A stretch of 64,000 nt of DNA, from contig NZ_JAJOLP010000001.1 in assembly GCF_021129215.1 (NCBI RefSeq), forward strand, positions 1,240,001-1,304,000. Reading direction: 5' to 3'. This document shows, in pieces, positions 1 to 8,434 of the stretch (its first letter is position 1; each line of letters begins with the position of its first letter). Position numbers and translations under genes: made by a program. Under the pieces are notes generated by a model. The model searched no databases and had not been told where the DNA came from. It was given only the letters and a program-made list of their open reading frames with translations. This DNA comes from Agromyces sp. S2-1-8 (GTDB lineage Bacteria > Actinomycetota > Actinomycetes > Actinomycetales > Microbacteriaceae).

Positions 1-1066
1 TGACCCCGCGCAGGATGATCATGTCGTCGTTGCGCCCGGTGATCTTCTCCATGCGGCGCATGCCGGGGCGCGCGGTGCCGGGCAGCAGGCGCGTGAGATC
101 GCGGGTGCGGTACCGGATGACCGGGAACGCCTCCTTGGTGAGCGAGGTGAACACGAGCTCGCCCATCTCGCCGTCGGCGAGCACCGCGCCCGTGTCGCCG
201 TCGATGATCTCGGGCAGGAAGTGGTCCTCCCAGAGGTGCGGGCCGTCCTTCGTCTCGAGGCACTCGTTGCCGACGCCCGGGCCCATGACCTCGCTGAGCC
301 CGTAGATGTCGAGCGCGTCGAGCCCGAGGCGCTGCTCGAGCTCGTGGCGCATCTCGTTCGTCCACGGCTCGGCGCCGAGCACGGCGACCTTGAGCGACGT
401 CGAGCGCGGGTCGATGCCCTGCTCGGCCATCGCGTCGGCGATCGTCAGCAGGTAGCTCGGCGTGCAGAGGATCGCGTCGGGCTCGAAGTCCATGATCAGC
501 TGCACCTGCCGAGCGGTCTGCCCGCCCGACATCGGGATGACGGTCGCGCCGAGGGCCTCGATGCCGGCGTGGGCGCCGAGCCCGCCGGTGAACAGGCCGT
601 AGCCGTAGGCGTTGTGCACCTTCATGCCGGCGCGGATGCCGCTCGCCCGGAGCGACCGGGCGACGAGCGACGCCCAGCGCTCCAGGTCGCCCTTCGTGTA
701 GCCGACCACCGTCGGCCGGCCGGTCGTGCCGCTCGAGGCGTGGATGCGCGCCACCTCGGACATCGGCACGGCGAACATGCCGAACGGGTAGGTCTCGCGC
801 AGGTCGGCCTTGGTCGTGAACGGCAGCCTCGCGACGTCGGCGAGCGACCGGATGTCTCGCGGGTGCACTCCCGCCTCGTCGAACTTGCGGGTGTAGAGGG
901 GCACGTGCTCGTACGCGTGCGCCACGGTCTGCTGCAGCCGTTCGAGCTGCAGCGTCTCGATCTCGGCGCGGCTCAGCCGCTCCTCGGGGTCGAGCTCGTC
1001 GAGCGCCGGCGGCTGCAGGCCCGAGACGGAGACGCTGGTGGTGGGGGCGTTGGTCGTCGTCGACAC
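1..1066 (-). CDS. paaK: Phenylacetate-CoA ligase, C-terminus cut by window edge
   Basis: Activates phenylacetate to phenylacetyl-CoA with ATP and CoA, the first step of the aerobic paa pathway. About 355 codons are visible; the family is about 430 residues, so roughly 75-80 C-terminal residues lie outside the window. The adenylate-forming P-loop SSGTTGRP is at about residues 111-118, followed by [10 protein letters not shown] near 255 and YRTRDLTRL near 325, in the order expected for PaaK. The GTG start at 1066 is chosen because AGGAG lies five bases upstream. It is transcribed in the same direction as paaI, 20 bp downstream of it, and both diverge from paaABCDE. Identification is firm. Confidence 0.95.
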   Translation of the reverse strand, partial: MSTTTNAPTTSVSVSGLQPPALDELDPEERLSRAEIETLQLERLQQTVAHAYEHVPLYTRKFDEAGVHPRDIRSLADVARLPFTTKADLRETYPFGMFAVPMSEVARIHASSGTTGRPTVVGYTKGDLERWASLVARSLRASGIRAGMKVHNAYGYGLFTGGLGAHAGIEALGATVIPMSGGQTARQVQLIMDFEPDAILCTPSYLLTIADAMAEQGIDPRSTSLKVAVLGAEPWTNEMRHELEQRLGLDALDIYGLSEVMGPGVGNECLETKDGPHLWEDHFLPEIIDGDTGAVLADGEMGELVFTSLTKEAFPVIRYRTRDLTRLLPGTARPGMRRMEKITGRNDDMIILRGV

Positions 1067-1086
1067 GGTGGCTCCTGTGCGGGGGA

Positions 1087-1500
1087 TCAGAAGGTGCGGT
1101 TGGTGGAGATCGAGCGGCCGCGGAACTCGGCGACCGCGTCGCCGTCTTCGTCGACGACCGACACGTCGTAGAGGCCGGTGCGGCCCGAACGGGTTCGTCG
1201 CACGGCGGTGGCGGTGAGAGTTTGGCCGGCATGCGTCGACTTGAGGAACGTGATGTCGGCGCCGGCGGCGACGGTGACCCGGTCGTCCTCGTTGCACGAG
1301 ATCGCGAAGGCGGTGTCGGCGAGGGCGAACACCAGGCCGCCGTGGGTGATGCCGAAGCCGTTCGTCATCTCCTCGCGCACGACCATGCTCACGACGGCGT
1401 GGCCGGGGTCGTCGCGCTCGACGACGAGGCCGAGCCAGGCCGAGGCGCGGTCGCGCTGCATCATCGCGCGGTTGAGGGTGTCGGCGTCGGCATCGGTCAT
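1087..1500 (-). CDS. paaI: Phenylacetyl-CoA pathway thioesterase PaaI
   Basis: Hotdog-fold acyl-CoA thioesterase of 137 residues, thought to rescue CoA from dead-end ring-hydroxylated phenylacetyl-CoA intermediates. The HGG motif is at residues 53-55 in [11 protein letters not shown], and the Asp at about 62 matches the catalytic position of Escherichia coli PaaI. The open frame continues 64 codons upstream, but ATG at 1500 is preceded by GAGGAG at six bases, and a longer form would run through the promoter and operator region. First gene of the leftward paaI-paaK transcript; probably controlled from the operator at 1558-1579. Confidence 0.93.
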   Translation of the reverse strand: MTDADADTLNRAMMQRDRASAWLGLVVERDDPGHAVVSMVVREEMTNGFGITHGGLVFALADTAFAISCNEDDRVTVAAGADITFLKSTHAGQTLTATAVRRTRSGRTGLYDVSVVDEDGDAVAEFRGRSISTNRTF

Positions 1501-1557
1501 CTCGCACTCCTCATCGAGTCGGCGGCGCCGTTGCTGCGGCGCCGAGATCGAATATAT

Positions 1558-1579
1558 ACTAACTGAACGATCGGTTGGT
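1558..1579. promoter_or_regulatory. PaaR-like operator between divergent paaI and paaA
   Basis: A 22-bp imperfect palindrome with halves ACTAACTGAAC and GATCGGTTGGT. It matches 14 of the 16 fixed positions of the PaaR (TetR family) operator of Corynebacterium glutamicum as I remember it (ACT-N-ACCG-NN-CG-NN-CGGT-N-AGT). A rightward -10-like TAATAT overlaps its right end (1579-1584), and a leftward TATATT lies at 1551-1556, so one bound repressor could shut both directions. No paaR gene is in the window. Confidence 0.7.
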
Positions 1580-1646
1580 AATATCGGGATGCCCCGGCAC
1601 GCGCCGCGGCCCGATCGGCGCCGACCGCCGCAGAACCCAGGAGTCG

Positions 1647-2633
1647 ATGATGACCGCACCAGCAGACCTCCGCCCGGTGACCGGGGAGGCATCCGATGCC
1701 GACGGCCAGGCCGCGTTCGACGCGATCATCGCCGCCGACTCGCGCATCGAACCCCGCGACTGGATGCCGGAGGCCTACCGCAAGACGCTCATCCGCCAGA
1801 TCTCGCAGCACGCGCACTCCGAGATCATCGGCATGCAGCCCGAGTCGAACTGGATCACGCGGGCGCCGAGCCTCAAGCGCAAGGCGATCCTCATGGCGAA
1901 GGTGCAGGACGAGGCGGGCCACGGCCTGTACCTCTACTCGGCGGCGCAGACGCTCGGCATCTCGCGTGAGGAGATGATGCAGCAGCTCATCGAGGGGCGC
2001 GCTCGCTACTCGTCGATCTTCAACTACACGACGCCGACGTGGGCCGACATGGGGGCCATCGGCTGGCTCGTCGACGGTGCCGCGATCTGCAACCAGGTGC
2101 CGCTGTGCCGCGCTTCGTACGGCCCGTACGGGCGGGCGATGGTGCGCATCTGCAAAGAGGAGTCGTTCCACCAGCGGCAGGGGTTCGAGATCCTGCTCGA
2201 GCTCATGCAGGGCACCGAGGCGCAGCGCGAGATGGCGCAGGAGTCCGTGAACCGCTGGTACTGGCCGAGCCTGCAGATGTTCGGCCCGCCCGACGACCAG
2301 TCGCCGAACTCGGCGCAGTCGATGGCGTGGAACATCAAGCGGTTCTCGAACGACGAGCTGCGCCAGCGCTTCGTCGGCATGCTCGTGCCGCAGGCCGAGG
2401 TGCTCGGGGTCACCCTCCCCGACCCGAACCTCGCCTGGAACGAGGAGAAGCAGGCCTACGACATGAGCGAGATCGACTGGACCGAGTTCAACGAGGTGCT
2501 CGGCGGTCGCGGTCCCGCGAACGCCGAGCGGCTGCGCCGGCGCCGCGAGGCCCACGAGGAGGGCGCCTGGGTGCGCGAGGCCGCCGCCGAGTACGCCCGC
2601 AAGCAGGCGCTGAAGCAGAAGGCGGTGGCGTGA
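1647..2633 (+). CDS. paaA: Phenylacetyl-CoA 1,2-epoxidase catalytic subunit PaaA
   Basis: Catalytic subunit of the multicomponent oxygenase PaaABC(D)E, which converts phenylacetyl-CoA to its ring 1,2-epoxide. Product of 328 residues with ferritin-like di-iron ligand motifs DEAGH (about 88-92) and EESFH (about 171-175) typical of the family. The frame is open from 1575, but ATG at 1647 (or the adjacent ATG at 1650) is right because AGGAG lies at 1639-1643; the spacing is better for 1650. The stop overlaps the paaB start by one base (TGATG), so translation is probably coupled. First gene of the rightward paa operon. Confidence 0.96.
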   Translation: MMTAPADLRPVTGEASDADGQAAFDAIIAADSRIEPRDWMPEAYRKTLIRQISQHAHSEIIGMQPESNWITRAPSLKRKAILMAKVQDEAGHGLYLYSAAQTLGISREEMMQQLIEGRARYSSIFNYTTPTWADMGAIGWLVDGAAICNQVPLCRASYGPYGRAMVRICKEESFHQRQGFEILLELMQGTEAQREMAQESVNRWYWPSLQMFGPPDDQSPNSAQSMAWNIKRFSNDELRQRFVGMLVPQAEVLGVTLPDPNLAWNEEKQAYDMSEIDWTEFNEVLGGRGPANAERLRRRREAHEEGAWVREAAAEYARKQALKQKAVA

Positions 2634-2938
2634 TGTCGACTCCCGGTGAGACCGGAACCGAGGCCTGGCCCCTGTGGGAGGTCTTCGTGCGCGCCAACCG
2701 CGGCCTGAGCCACGTGCACGTCGGCTCGCTGCACGCGCCCGACGCCGACATGGCCGTGCGCAACGCGCGCGACCTCTACACGCGCCGCAACGAGGGCGTG
2801 TCGATCTGGGTGGTTCCGGCCGTGGCGATCACGACGAGCGACCCCGATGCGAAGGGCGCCTTCTTCGAGAGCCCCGCTGGCAAGAACTACCGCCACGCGG
2901 TCTACTACACGAAGAGCGAGGGGGTGAAGCACCTGTGA
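2633..2938 (+). CDS. paaB: Phenylacetyl-CoA epoxidase subunit PaaB
   Basis: Small 101-residue subunit that bridges PaaA-PaaC heterodimers in the epoxidase. The sequence opens with WPLWEVFVRANRGLSHVHVG and continues into the conserved MAVRNARDLYTRR segment; length and motifs are normal for PaaB. It overlaps paaA by one base and paaC by four bases (GTGA), so A, B and C are translationally linked. Confidence 0.95.
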   Translation: MSTPGETGTEAWPLWEVFVRANRGLSHVHVGSLHAPDADMAVRNARDLYTRRNEGVSIWVVPAVAITTSDPDAKGAFFESPAGKNYRHAVYYTKSEGVKHL

Positions 2939-3783
2939 GCGACACCGCCCATGGCGACGTCACCGTCGATCGGCTCGCGCTCGCCGACGAGCTCGCCGGA
3001 TCGGCGGCCGACGGCATCGCCCGCGTCGCCTCGCCCGAGGTCGCCGAGTACGCCCTGCGCCTCGGCGACGACGCACTCGTCAACGCCCAGCAGCTCGGCA
3101 TGTGGATCACCCGTGCGCCCGAGCTCGAAGAAGATGTCGCACTCGGGAACATCGGGCTCGACCTGCTCGGGCACGCCCGCTCGCTGCTGCACTACGCGGG
3201 CACCGCGTCGGACCGCAGCGAGGACGACCTCGCCTACTGGCGCGACGAGCCCGAGTGGCGCAACGCCTGGCTCTTCGAACAGCCGAACGGCGACTTCGCC
3301 TGCACGATCGCGCGGCAGCTCGTGGCATCCCTGTACTGGTTCGAACTGTACGGCGCGCTCACCGAGTCGACCGACCCGACCCTCGCCGCGATCGCCGCGA
3401 AGGCCGTGAAGGAGGTCGACTACCACCGCGACCACGCCGTGCAGTGGACCCTGCGCCTCGCGGGCGGCACCGACGAGTCGCGCCGCCGCATGATCGAGGG
3501 CGTCACGGTCACGTGGCCGTACGTCGACGAGCTCTTCGCCGACGACGACCTCGTCGAGCGCCTCGCCGCCGACGGCGTCGCCGTGCTGCCCTCGTCGCTG
3601 CGACCCGCGTTCGAGGCGGCGATCGACGCCGTGTTCGCCGAGGCAGAGCTCGAACGGCCGAGCGGGCGTACGGCGTACACCGCGTCGGGCGGCGGGCGCG
3701 GCGGATCGCACACCGAACGACTCGGGCCGCTGCTCGCCGAGATGCAGGTGCTCGCCCGGCAGCATCGGGGTGCGTCGTGGTGA
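2935..3783 (+). CDS. paaC: Phenylacetyl-CoA epoxidase structural subunit PaaC
   Basis: Ferritin-like partner of PaaA, 282 residues, needed for stability and substrate binding; it is not itself the di-iron catalytic chain. Visible family segments include LGDDALVNAQQLG near residue 40, GNIGLDLLGHARSL near 73 and KEVDYHRDHA near 160. The start is GTG in a GTGA overlap with paaB, and the end overlaps paaD by four bases. Confidence 0.95.
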   Translation: MSDTAHGDVTVDRLALADELAGSAADGIARVASPEVAEYALRLGDDALVNAQQLGMWITRAPELEEDVALGNIGLDLLGHARSLLHYAGTASDRSEDDLAYWRDEPEWRNAWLFEQPNGDFACTIARQLVASLYWFELYGALTESTDPTLAAIAAKAVKEVDYHRDHAVQWTLRLAGGTDESRRRMIEGVTVTWPYVDELFADDDLVERLAADGVAVLPSSLRPAFEAAIDAVFAEAELERPSGRTAYTASGGGRGGSHTERLGPLLAEMQVLARQHRGASW

Positions 3784-4328
3784 CTGCGGCTGTCACCGAT
3801 GGTCTCGATACGCGTCCTCCTACGTCGGGCGCCACTCGCTCGACCGAGAACCACGCCTGGTCGGTCGCCGCGACGGTGACCGACCCCGAGATCCCCGTGC
3901 TCACGATCGAGGACCTCGGCGTGCTGCGCTCGGTCGAGGTGGGCGACGACGGTGCGGTGCGCGTGCAGATCACCCCCACCTACAGCGGATGCCCCGCGAT
4001 GGACGCCATCCGCGACGACGTGCTGCTCGCGCTCACGCACGCCGGCTACGACGACGTGCGCGTCGAGCTCGTGCTCGCCCCCGCCTGGACCACCGACTGG
4101 ATGAGCGAAGCCGGCAAGCAGAAGCTCCGCCGATACGGCATCCAGGCGCCGACCGGCCGCGCAGCGGCCCGCGATGCGGGGCCCGTGCGCGTGCAGCTCG
4201 GCGTGAAGTGCCCCCGCTGCGACTCGCTCAACACCCGCGAGCTCGCCCGCTTCGGCTCGACGTCGTGCAAGGCGCTCTACGAGTGCCGCGACTGCCTCGA
4301 GCCCTTCGACTACTTCAAGGTGCTCTGA
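3780..4328 (+). CDS. paaD: PaaD, Fe-S assembly-type subunit of the epoxidase cluster
   Basis: DUF59/MIP18-family protein of 182 residues needed for in vivo epoxidase activity, probably in cofactor assembly. The conserved core DPEIPVLTIEDLGVLR is followed by a C-terminal zinc ribbon with CPRC and CRDC pairs. GTG at 3780 (GTGA overlap) or the adjacent GTG at 3777 starts it. Odd feature: codons about 8-23, before the first conserved residues (HAWSVAATVTDPEIP), are a copy of the dispersed repeat at 3801-3845, so the N-terminal tail is repeat-derived. The stop overlaps the paaE start (TGATG). Confidence 0.93.
   Translation: MTAAVTDGLDTRPPTSGATRSTENHAWSVAATVTDPEIPVLTIEDLGVLRSVEVGDDGAVRVQITPTYSGCPAMDAIRDDVLLALTHAGYDDVRVELVLAPAWTTDWMSEAGKQKLRRYGIQAPTGRAAARDAGPVRVQLGVKCPRCDSLNTRELARFGSTSCKALYECRDCLEPFDYFKVL
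3801..3845. repeat. Dispersed GGTCTCGATACG...CGACC repeat inside paaD
   Basis: 45-bp copy, in the GGTCTCGATACGCG...GCTCGACC orientation, of the repeat family that otherwise sits between genes in this window (36640, 42989, 45229, 53901). It lies in frame within the paaD 5' end and encodes a low-complexity tail. The ends are well conserved while the middle (TCCTCCTACGTCGGGC) varies, as in other copies. Confidence 0.75.
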
Positions 4329-5503
4329 TGGCGGCGAAGAACCTCGGCTCCACCCGCCCCGAGCAGGTCGCCGAGGCGTTCCTCGCGTCGACGGTGGGCG
4401 GCGAGCACGTGCCCAAGCGGCGCCGCGCTCGCTTCCACTCGCTCGAGGTGGCCGAGGTGCGTCCGCTCACGAGCGACTCGGTCGAGGTCACCTTCGCCGT
4501 GCCCGACGAGCTCGCCGACGAGTACTCGTACCTGCCGGGCCAGTACGTCGCGCTGCGCAAGGAGCTCGACGGCTACGAGCGCCGCCGCAGCTATTCGATC
4601 TGCCGTCCCCCCGAGCGGGGCAGCCTGTCGGTCGCGATCAAGCGCGACCTCGGCGGGGTCTTCTCGACGTGGGCGAACTCCGAGCTCCGGGCCGGCGACA
4701 CGCTCGACGTGATGAGCCCGCAGGGCACCTTCACCTCGACCCTCGACGCGCTCGACGGCAAGCACGTCGTCGGCATCGCGGCCGGCTCCGGCATCACCCC
4801 GCTGATGGCACTCGCGCAGGCCGTGCTCGCCCGCTCCGAGACATCCGAGTTCGAGCTCGTCTACACGAACCGGTCGACGCTCGACGTGATGTTCCTCGAA
4901 GAGCTGGCCGAACTCAAGGACCGCTACCCGTCGAGGCTCGCCCTGCACCACGTGCTCTCGCGCGAGCAGCGCACCGCGCCGCTGCTCTCGGGCCGCATCG
5001 ACGCCGAGAAGCTCGGCACGATGCTCGACGTGCTGATTCGCCCCGAGACCGTCGACGAGTGGTTCCTGTGCGGGCCGTTCGAGCTCGTGCAGCTCGCTCG
5101 CGACACCCTCGCCGAGCGCGGGGTGCCGGTCGGCCACGTCCGCTACGAGCTCTTCACGACCGACGCCGACCAGGTCGAGCCGCGGCACGGTCGCCCCGTC
5201 GTCGTGCAGCAGGGCGAGCAGACGGTGTCGATCGAGTTCACCCTCGACGGGCAGTCGTCGACGGTCGAGAGCCCCGTGTCGGCGAACGAGTCGATCCTCA
5301 ACGCGGCGCTGCGCGTGCGCCCCGACGTGCCGTTCGCGTGCGCGGGCGGCGTCTGCGGCACGTGCCGCGCACGGGTCGTCGAGGGCAGCGTGAACATGAC
5401 CGAGAACTACGCGCTCGAGCCCGACGAGCTCGAGCGCGGATACGTGCTCACCTGCCAGTCGCACCCGAAGTCCGAGCGCGTCGTGGTCGACTATGACGTG
5501 TAG
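4328..5503 (+). CDS. paaE: Phenylacetyl-CoA epoxidase reductase PaaE
   Basis: Flavin-iron-sulfur reductase of 391 residues passing electrons from NAD(P)H to the PaaA di-iron site. Domains in order: FAD-binding barrel with RRSYSICRPP near residue 80, NAD(P)-binding segment GIAAGSGITPLMAL near 152, and a C-terminal plant-type [2Fe-2S] ferredoxin with CAGGVCGTC plus a downstream LTCQSHP cysteine. It starts at the ATG of TGATG overlapping paaD and is the last of the tightly coupled block; the hydratase follows after 138 bp. Confidence 0.95.
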   Translation: MAAKNLGSTRPEQVAEAFLASTVGGEHVPKRRRARFHSLEVAEVRPLTSDSVEVTFAVPDELADEYSYLPGQYVALRKELDGYERRRSYSICRPPERGSLSVAIKRDLGGVFSTWANSELRAGDTLDVMSPQGTFTSTLDALDGKHVVGIAAGSGITPLMALAQAVLARSETSEFELVYTNRSTLDVMFLEELAELKDRYPSRLALHHVLSREQRTAPLLSGRIDAEKLGTMLDVLIRPETVDEWFLCGPFELVQLARDTLAERGVPVGHVRYELFTTDADQVEPRHGRPVVVQQGEQTVSIEFTLDGQSSTVESPVSANESILNAALRVRPDVPFACAGGVCGTCRARVVEGSVNMTENYALEPDELERGYVLTCQSHPKSERVVVDYDV

Positions 5504-5540
5504 CGGTGCGGTCGGGCTCGCCCGCACCGGCGTCGACGCC

Positions 5541-5614
5541 CGCCGAGTGTTGCCGTTCGCGCAGAATGTGGCCGAGCGAACAGCCCGGTTCGGCGCAAAC
5601 GGCAACGCTCGGCG
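5541..5614. repeat. 74-bp inverted-repeat element, copy 1
   Basis: Arms of about 22 bp (left CGCCGAGTGTTGCCGTT, right AACGGCAACGCTCGGCG) around a 30-nt middle. A second element of exactly the same length lies at 6440-6513 beyond the hydratase gene. Positioned between paaE and the hydratase, it could act as a partial terminator or mRNA-stability hairpin; no open frame is present. Confidence 0.65.
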
Positions 5615-5641
5615 ACACCAGCACGAAGGAGTGGAGCAGCG

Positions 5642-6433
5642 ATGATCGAGTTCACGGTCGACGGGACGACCCGGGTCGGCGAGGTCGTGCTGAACGCGCC
5701 CGACAAGCTCAACGCGCTCGACGAGCACGCGCTCGGCGAGCTCGCGGCGGCGTACGCCGAGGCGGGCCGGCTCGCGCAGTCCGGCGACCTGCGCGCCCTC
5801 GTGCTGCGCGGCGAGGGGCGTGCGTTCTGCGCCGGCCGCGACATCTCGGGCGTCGACCCGCGTGAGGACGACGTGCTCGGCTACCTCGGCGGCCGGGTCG
5901 AGCCGCTGCTGCACACGATGGCCGGCCTGCCGGTGCCGACCTTCGCCGTCGCGCACGGTGCGTGCCTCGGCGTCGGGCTGGGCCTGCTCATCGCGAGCGA
6001 CATCGTGTACGTCGCCGACACCGCGAAGATCGGCTCGCCGTTCGCGAACCTCGGCGCCACGCTCGACTCGGGCGGCCACGCGCTCTTCGTCGAGCGGCTC
6101 GGAGCCCACAAGACGATGGACCTCATCGTCACGGGCCGGCTCATGACGGGCGACGAGGCGGTCGCCTCGGGCCTGTTCAGCCGCGTCTTCGAAGCCACCG
6201 AGGTGCTGGATGCCACCCGCGCGGCGGCCCGGGCGGCCGCGACGGGAGCGACCCAGGCGTTCGTCGCCTCGAAGATGCTCGTGGCGTCGCTGCGCGACGA
6301 CCGGCTGGGGCTCTGGGCCTCGATGTCCGAGGAGAACCGCGCGCAGGCCGCCCTCTGCGACACGGCCGACTACCGTGAGGGCTTCGCCGCCTTCCAGGAG
6401 AAGCGCAAGCCGCAGTTCACCGGTCGCGGCTGA
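5642..6433 (+). CDS. Enoyl-CoA hydratase/isomerase, PaaG/PaaB-like crotonase
   Basis: Crotonase-fold protein of 263 residues. The oxyanion-hole segments FCAGRDISG (about 61-69) and HGACLGVGLGL (about 104-114) are present, as is the hexamer-forming C-terminus. In this context it probably acts as the ring-1,2-epoxyphenylacetyl-CoA isomerase (PaaG) or the hydratase PaaF of the pathway; sequence alone does not decide. It is transcribed in line with paaABCDE but separated by the 5541-5614 element and its own purine-rich leader (GAAGGAGTGGAG), so it may be partly uncoupled. Confidence 0.85.
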   Translation: MIEFTVDGTTRVGEVVLNAPDKLNALDEHALGELAAAYAEAGRLAQSGDLRALVLRGEGRAFCAGRDISGVDPREDDVLGYLGGRVEPLLHTMAGLPVPTFAVAHGACLGVGLGLLIASDIVYVADTAKIGSPFANLGATLDSGGHALFVERLGAHKTMDLIVTGRLMTGDEAVASGLFSRVFEATEVLDATRAAARAAATGATQAFVASKMLVASLRDDRLGLWASMSEENRAQAALCDTADYREGFAAFQEKRKPQFTGRG

Positions 6434-6439
6434 GTCGCT

Positions 6440-6513
6440 CGTCGACGGTTTCCGTTTGCACCGAACGTTGCCCGGAGAACCGACACGCTCAGTGCGAACG
6501 GCAACACTCGGCG
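6440..6513. repeat. 74-bp inverted-repeat element, copy 2
   Basis: Right arm GCGAACGGCAACACTCGGCG is nearly identical to the matching arm of the 5541 copy; the left arm CGTCGACGGTTTCCGTTTGC is more diverged (about 16 of 22 paired). Same total length as copy 1. It lies between two convergent genes (hydratase and the 6547-7686 gene), where a hairpin would serve as a bidirectional terminator. Confidence 0.6.
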
Positions 6514-6546
6514 GAGGTCGGGCGCGCCGCGGCGCGGCTCGTCAGC

Positions 6547-7686
6547 TCAGTCGCCGCCCGTGAGCGATTCGAGCAGCGGGATGACGAACCAGATGCCGAC
6601 CATGACGACGAGCGGCAGCACGGCGAGCACGGGGATGCGGTGCTTCAGCCGTCGACCCTGCGGCGCCACGCCCCTGGGGATGCCGGGCGTCGGGTTCGCC
6701 GTCGAGGCAGACACGCCGTCGTCCGGCTCGGCGAGCCGGTCGTCGCGCCAGCGCTCCCAGCGCTCGAGCTTCGCGTCGAGCACGTCGATCGTCGCGAAGA
6801 CCCACTCCCACGTCGCGGGGTCGGTGCCGGAGAGCGGGCGCGAGCCGTGCGAGTAGAGGTAGAGCCGGTCGTCGACGATCTCGATGTCGAACTCCGCGAC
6901 GGTGTCGACGAACCGCGCCATGACGTCGGGAGTGAACAGGTACAGGGCGTCGGCCTCGTAGCCCTCGGGACAGTACAGGTCGAAGTAGCGATCGAAGTCG
7001 CCCTCGAGCGACAGCCGCTGAGCGGTCGCGAGCGGTACCGGCAGGTTCGAGCCGAGTGCCGGCGAGTTGTTGCGCCTCGAGTCGAGCACGATGTGCGGCA
7101 GCCGGCGTTCGAGCGTGATCTCGACGTACGACCACGAGAACGTCTCGTGCGTCTTCGCGGTCTTCTGCACGTAGCGGTAGTTCGCGATCTCGACGGGGCG
7201 GGGGCGAGTGAGGCGAACGACCTCGCTCGCGACGCGGTCGCCGCCGATGCCGAAGATCATGCCGGGGGACTCGGGGTCGGCGATGCGCGGCACGAACTCG
7301 AGCCCGTTGGCGGCGGCGAATCGGCTCACCCGGTAGCGTTCCTCGCCGGCGCGGCGGCGGTCCTTCACGATGAACCAGGCGAGGCACGCGATGAGGGTCG
7401 CGGCCCCGAGGAACGCGATCTGGAACACGCGGTCGGACGACATGTCGACGCCGAGCTGCTCGAGCACGGGGGAGGCGAGCATCACCACGAGCGCGAGCGG
7501 CAGGGCGATGACGAAGGCCGCGACCCCGCCGAGCACGACCCCGACGACGACGCCGAAGCCCCCCGAGCGGCCGTCGGTCGGCGCGAAGCCGTTGTCGGAC
7601 TCGTATGCGCGCACCGCCCCGCGGTCGACCGGGCCCGACAGCGGGGCGAAGTCTGACGGGGCGCGGTCGGCGGCCTTCTCGCTCAT
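6547..7686 (-). CDS. Conserved membrane protein of unknown function
   Basis: 379 residues. A polar N-terminus (about 1-42) is followed by two membrane segments (about 43-72 and 88-106), a large soluble domain (about 110-345) with several aromatic residues (FSWSYVEITLERRLPHIVLD), and a C-terminal membrane helix (about 353-370) close to the end. I do not recognise the family and assign no function. ATG at 7686 is preceded at six bases by TACGAT, a good -10, and by no Shine-Dalgarno, so the mRNA is probably leaderless. Convergent with the hydratase and upstream of, but separate from, the antiporter operon. Confidence 0.8.
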   Translation of the reverse strand: MSEKAADRAPSDFAPLSGPVDRGAVRAYESDNGFAPTDGRSGGFGVVVGVVLGGVAAFVIALPLALVVMLASPVLEQLGVDMSSDRVFQIAFLGAATLIACLAWFIVKDRRRAGEERYRVSRFAAANGLEFVPRIADPESPGMIFGIGGDRVASEVVRLTRPRPVEIANYRYVQKTAKTHETFSWSYVEITLERRLPHIVLDSRRNNSPALGSNLPVPLATAQRLSLEGDFDRYFDLYCPEGYEADALYLFTPDVMARFVDTVAEFDIEIVDDRLYLYSHGSRPLSGTDPATWEWVFATIDVLDAKLERWERWRDDRLAEPDDGVSASTANPTPGIPRGVAPQGRRLKHRIPVLAVLPLVVMVGIWFVIPLLESLTGGD

Positions 7687-7749
7687 CCGCCGATCGTATC
7701 GGCGGATCTCGAGACGGGCGCTCGACCGCTCATCGACCTGCGCCCGAGC

Positions 7750-8109
7750 TCAGCGACCCGCCGGGTGCTCGTCGTGCTCGGCGATGTCGCGGCCGAGGTC
7801 GTCCTCGATGAGCAGGTCGCGGCGCACGTGGTCGGTGCGGTAGGCCGAGCGACCGAGCATGTGCGCGGTCATCGGCTGGGTCAGCAGCTGGAACGTCATG
7901 ATCACGATGACCGTCGAGATCACGCCCCACGTCGGCGCGCGCAGCGCGATCGCGAGCAGCACGGCGGCGAGCCCGAGCACCTGCGGCTTCGTCGCGGCGT
8001 GCAGCCGGGTGAGCACGTCGGGGAACCGCAGGATGCCGAGCCCGGCCGCCATCGAGAGGAAGGCGCTCACCAGGATGAGCAGCCCGACCGCGACGTCCGC
8101 GCCGGTCAT
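7750..8109 (-). CDS. mnhG: Mrp/Mnh cation:proton antiporter subunit G
   Basis: 119 residues with three membrane helices and the MrpG signature GILRFPDVLTRLHAATKPQVLG at about 25-46. Last gene of the leftward mnhA-G operon, 52 bp after mnhF, with its own strong site GGAGGTGGG before ATG 8109. The family works only as a hetero-oligomeric membrane complex exporting Na+ (or other monovalent cations) in exchange for H+. Confidence 0.93.
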   Translation of the reverse strand: MTGADVAVGLLILVSAFLSMAAGLGILRFPDVLTRLHAATKPQVLGLAAVLLAIALRAPTWGVISTVIVIMTFQLLTQPMTAHMLGRSAYRTDHVRRDLLIEDDLGRDIAEHDEHPAGR

Positions 8110-8161
8110 CGCCCACCTCCCGGCTCAGCGCGCAGCGCATCTCGCGCGACGTCGACGCCGC

Positions 8162-8434
8162 TCACGAGGCATCCTGCTTCGCCATGAACCGGGCGATCGA
8201 GATCGACCCGACGACCGCGAACATCGCGAGGATGAGCAGCACCACGAGCGTGTCGGTGTGCCGGTTGATCGCCATCTCGGCGCCGAGCGCGCACATCGCG
8301 ATCGCGAGCAGCACGTCGGTCGCGAGCGCCCGGTCGAGGATCGACGGCCCCTTGATGATGCGCACCACGGCGGCGATCGCGCCGATGCCGAACATCACGC
8401 CGGCGGCGATCGAGACGACGGTGAGGAAGGTCAT
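8162..8434 (-). CDS. mnhF: Mrp/Mnh antiporter subunit F
   Basis: 90 residues, three predicted helices, with the family segment GPSILDRALATDVLLA (about 29-44). ATG at 8434 sits in a 4-nt ATGA overlap with the end of mnhE; the longer open frame upstream is only a shadow of mnhE. Part of the Mrp membrane complex. Confidence 0.93.
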   Translation of the reverse strand: MTFLTVVSIAAGVMFGIGAIAAVVRIIKGPSILDRALATDVLLAIAMCALGAEMAINRHTDTLVVLLILAMFAVVGSISIARFMAKQDAS

